A DNA stretch of 64,000 nt from Pontibacter litorisediminis. Lineage in GTDB: Bacteria > Bacteroidota > Bacteroidia > Cytophagales > Hymenobacteraceae. The notes beneath the pieces are model-generated. The model was not told the DNA's origin and made no database searches. It was given only the letters and a program-made list of their open reading frames with translations. Location of the stretch: NCBI RefSeq assembly GCF_029360645.1, contig NZ_JARDUA010000001.1, positions 186,001-250,000 on the forward strand, given 5' to 3'. The position numbers and the translations under genes are program-made. How positions within the stretch are numbered: position 1 is the first letter of the stretch; each line of letters starts with the position of its first letter. Shown piece after piece: positions 61,662 to 64,000 of the stretch.

Positions 61662-62828
61662 TTAATGCAAAATCTTAGTTCGTTTGAACTCCTTTGTCCT
61701 GTCAAACAAATACCGGTAGGTAGCGTGGGTCTTATAGATCCTTCCCCCAATTTGCTCCACCACCTTCATCATTTTTGGGTTAAAATCGCCAATCCAGTTC
61801 ATCTGCAGGTCCTGGTAAGGGATTCTTGGGTTGTTGATGACCTTCTTGCCTGCCGCCACGATCATGGCTGCCTCCACGCCTTTGCCCTGGTGCTCCGGCG
61901 TGATGCCGAATACAATTCCATACATGGTTTTGCAGGCGCCTCTCCAGCGGTGGAACAGGAACTTCAGCTTGCCCAGGAGGTCTAGCTTCCCGTTGGCGTA
62001 CTTAAACAGCTGGTTAAGTTCCGGTATGGCAATAAAGAAACCAACAGGCTCACCCTCATAGAAGGCAAACCACATGATGCGCTCGTCCAGGATAGGCTTT
62101 AACTGGTTCATGATGGCCGTAGCCTGCGCCTCGCCCATGGGCTTTACCCCTTCGTGCTTGGCCCAGCCTTTGTTGTAAACATCGCGGAAATAGCCGGTGT
62201 AGGCACCAAGCTCCTTTTTGTTCAAGTGCCTGAAGCTGTAGCGGGGGTCGCCAAGGATGCGCTGTGCTTTCTCGTGGTATTCCGGAGGCAGCTCGTCGTG
62301 TACGGTGCGGTAGTAAGTATACTGCCTGAAGTACAGCTGAAAGCCATAGTTCTCCAGCAGCTGCTGGTAATAGGGGAAGTTGTACGGCATGCAGTAAGTC
62401 GGCTGGTAGAAGCCGTCGATCAACACACCCCACCACTTGTCGCGCTCCCCAAAGTTGATGGGGCCGTCCATGGCCTCCATGCCGCGTTCCTTCAGCCACT
62501 CGCGGCAGGCATCCAGCAGCATGTTGGCTGCCGCCTGGTCGTTTATGCAGTCAAAGAAGCCCATACCGCCAGTGGGTTGGTCGTTGGCGTTGGCTGTGCG
62601 TTTGTTAATGAAGGCCGCCACCCTTCCAATCGATTTTCCCGAGCTATCCTGCAAGATCCACCGAATGGCCTCGCCGTCGCGCAGCAGCTTGTTTTTTTTG
62701 GGGTCGAAGACGTTGTTTACATCTTTGTCCAGCGGGCGGATATAGTTGGGGTCGTTCTTATACATCCGCACCTGCAGCATCAGGAACTCCTGCGCAAGCT
62801 CGGGTGTGTTCACCTCTATCAGTTTCAT
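61662..62828 (-). CDS. GNAT-like uncharacterised protein
   Basis: A 388-residue cytosolic protein. Both halves show GNAT-like folds, with the C-terminal one containing MYGIVFGITPEHQGKGVEAAMIVAAG, a pattern like the acetyl-CoA site. The N-terminal half has DGPINFGERDKWWGVLIDGF, seen in YghO-like proteins of Bacteroidota. The substrate is unknown. The start ATG is followed by KLIEVNTPELAQEF. It converges on the channel gene. Confidence 0.8.
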   Translation of the reverse strand: MKLIEVNTPELAQEFLMLQVRMYKNDPNYIRPLDKDVNNVFDPKKNKLLRDGEAIRWILQDSSGKSIGRVAAFINKRTANANDQPTGGMGFFDCINDQAAANMLLDACREWLKERGMEAMDGPINFGERDKWWGVLIDGFYQPTYCMPYNFPYYQQLLENYGFQLYFRQYTYYRTVHDELPPEYHEKAQRILGDPRYSFRHLNKKELGAYTGYFRDVYNKGWAKHEGVKPMGEAQATAIMNQLKPILDERIMWFAFYEGEPVGFFIAIPELNQLFKYANGKLDLLGKLKFLFHRWRGACKTMYGIVFGITPEHQGKGVEAAMIVAAGKKVINNPRIPYQDLQMNWIGDFNPKMMKVVEQIGGRIYKTHATYRYLFDRTKEFKRTKILH

Positions 62829-62935
62829 AGTATGCGTTGAATAGGAAATGCTAAATAAACTATAATCCGCAAAAAAAGGAAGTATAAAGTCTAAAGCGCC
62901 CCTGAGGCAGCTTCGGGAAAAGCGGAAAACTTGAA

Positions 62936-62968
62936 ATAAAAAAAGCCTCCAGATTTCTCTGAAGGCTT
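62936..62968 (-). terminator. Terminator of the tRNA-Thr pair
   Basis: Minus strand AGCCTTCAGA pairs with TCTGGAGGCT (one mismatch) and is followed by seven T. Confidence 0.82.
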
Positions 62969-62978
62969 CCTCTATAAG

Positions 62979-63051
<73 letters not shown>

Positions 63052-63108
63052 TTGTACTTATGTTTACCAGTGAAGCAGATGCAGTACAATCATTTGCTTT
63101 TGGAGTTG

Positions 63109-63181
<73 letters not shown>

Positions 63182-63259
63182 TTAACCTTTTTTGTTGTGC
63201 TTTATTGTGTTAAAGCGTTGCAAAGGTATGTTTAAGATTTTATTCTGCAAATAACTGGT

Positions 63260-63307
63260 TCAAAAATTTCTCCTGGCTTATTCTAAAAATCTGAAAGCCA
63301 GGAGAAA
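63260..63307 (-). terminator. Terminator of the DUF349 gene
   Basis: Arms of 13 bp (63267-63279 and 63295-63307) around a 15-base loop; on the minus strand a TTTTT run follows. Confidence 0.8.
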
Positions 63308-63312
63308 AAATT

Positions 63313-64000
63313 TTAGCCTCTGAAGGCGTCGAGCTGGTGTTGCAGGTTAGCAATGCGCTTTTGGGCATCGGCAATGCGGCCCTCATACTCTTCGCGCAGC
63401 TTATCGGCGTTCTTGGAGCGGGCAAAAAACTCGATGTTGGTGCGAAGCGTTTGGATATCATTCTGCAGTTGGGCAATCTCGCGGCGCAGCGTTGTCTCGC
63501 GCTGGTGCAGTTTCTGGCCTGCATCCGGGCTGTGCTTGATGCGTTCTACCTGCAGCTTCACCAGCAGGTCCGTGCGCTCCTCCGGGTTTAGGTCCGGAAC
63601 GCGCTCCAGGTACTTCTCCATTAGCTGGATAAATTTATCCTCTGCCTTGGGGCTGGTGCGCTTGCTGCCCTTGTCGGTTCCGCGCCACTGCTGCACAAAG
63701 CTGTTGAACTCTTCCACAGACCCCACAGCATTTGGCTGCGAGAGCTTGTCGGCTACCTTGTCGCAGATCTCCATCTTCTCTGCGGAGAGCTTTTCCAACT
63801 CGGCGGAGCGCTGCTGCTCCTGCGCCTGCTTGCGGTCAAAGAACTCGTTGCAGGCCGTGCGGAAGCGCTGCCAGATCTTATCGGAGTACTTGTCTGGCAC
63901 GCGGCCAATGGTTTTCCATTTCTTTTGCAGCTGTATCAGTTTCTCTTTGGTGCTGGCCCAGTCGGTGCTGTCTTTCAGACTCTCAGCTTCTTCGCATAAC
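63313..64000 (-). CDS. DUF349-family coiled-coil protein (5' part missing)
   Basis: About 229 residues of the C-terminus are visible; the gene runs past the right edge. DUF349 repeats can be seen as W-x-RF and WKTIGRVPDKYSDKIWQRFR (residues near the edge), followed by a long Glu/Lys-rich coiled coil (KLQVERIKHSPDAGQ and LREEYEGRIADAQKRI). These repeats are found in proteins without clear function. It ends at a hairpin 5 bases later and precedes the tRNA-Thr genes. Confidence 0.88.
   Translation of the reverse strand, partial: LCEEAESLKDSTDWASTKEKLIQLQKKWKTIGRVPDKYSDKIWQRFRTACNEFFDRKQAQEQQRSAELEKLSAEKMEICDKVADKLSQPNAVGSVEEFNSFVQQWRGTDKGSKRTSPKAEDKFIQLMEKYLERVPDLNPEERTDLLVKLQVERIKHSPDAGQKLHQRETTLRREIAQLQNDIQTLRTNIEFFARSKNADKLREEYEGRIADAQKRIANLQHQLDAFRG

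Overview
The window looks like a chromosomal segment of an aerobic, Gram-negative member of the Bacteroidota, most likely a Hymenobacteraceae such as Pontibacter or a close relative. The grounds are moderate-to-high GC, two TonB receptors with carboxypeptidase-like N-terminal domains, many lipoproteins, promoter-like TAnnTTTG boxes, few strong Shine-Dalgarno sequences, and Bacteroidota-type versions of AlaS, GyrA, DprA and TruC. The genus is inferred; there is no rRNA to settle it. I see no insertion sequence, prophage or CRISPR array. The window starts inside a sensor kinase and ends inside a DUF349 gene.

Layout. 1-8.4 kb: partial PAS histidine kinase, a CbpA-like DnaJ with an unknown 118-residue neighbour, TruC pseudouridine synthase, three small conserved unknowns, a degenerate GIY-YIG protein, a CDF metal exporter with a ketopantoate reductase-like gene, and a DprA/MerR pair. 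8.6-18.4 kb: housekeeping block (alaS, gatB, a thioredoxin lipoprotein, a possible polymerase psi-like protein, acyl-CoA thioesterase, pcm, riboflavin synthase) plus a ferritin-like protein of the encapsulated type without an encapsulin beside it. 18.4-29.7 kb: TonB receptor under a palindromic operator-like site, sirtuin, P-loop kinase, AlaA-type aminotransferase, M2 peptidase, an unknown lipoprotein, RmuC and a DbpA-type helicase. 29.7-43.3 kb: AI-2E permease, AraC regulator with a DMT exporter, membrane acyltransferase, membrane AraC regulator, a large outer-membrane receptor, an H-NOX gas sensor, an OmpA lipoprotein, an Ada-like repair protein and two tandem TPR paralogues. 43.4-64 kb: RES-Xre toxin-antitoxin pair, a repeat-bearing gene desert, beta-CASP RNase, NPP-type phosphodiesterase, CYP152 peroxygenase, cell-wall amidase, M48 protease, gyrA, SDR, membrane hydrolase, an ion channel with an odd filter, a GNAT-like protein and two identical tRNA-Thr genes.

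Most transcription units are one or two genes long and end at clear hairpins. The most interesting items are the dispersed AAGTATA/TATACTT heptamer, the psi-like protein, the orphan EncFtn-like ferritin, the H-NOX protein with complete heme residues but no partner, the palindrome in the TonB receptor promoter, and a family of hairpin-bearing repeats in the largest gene desert.
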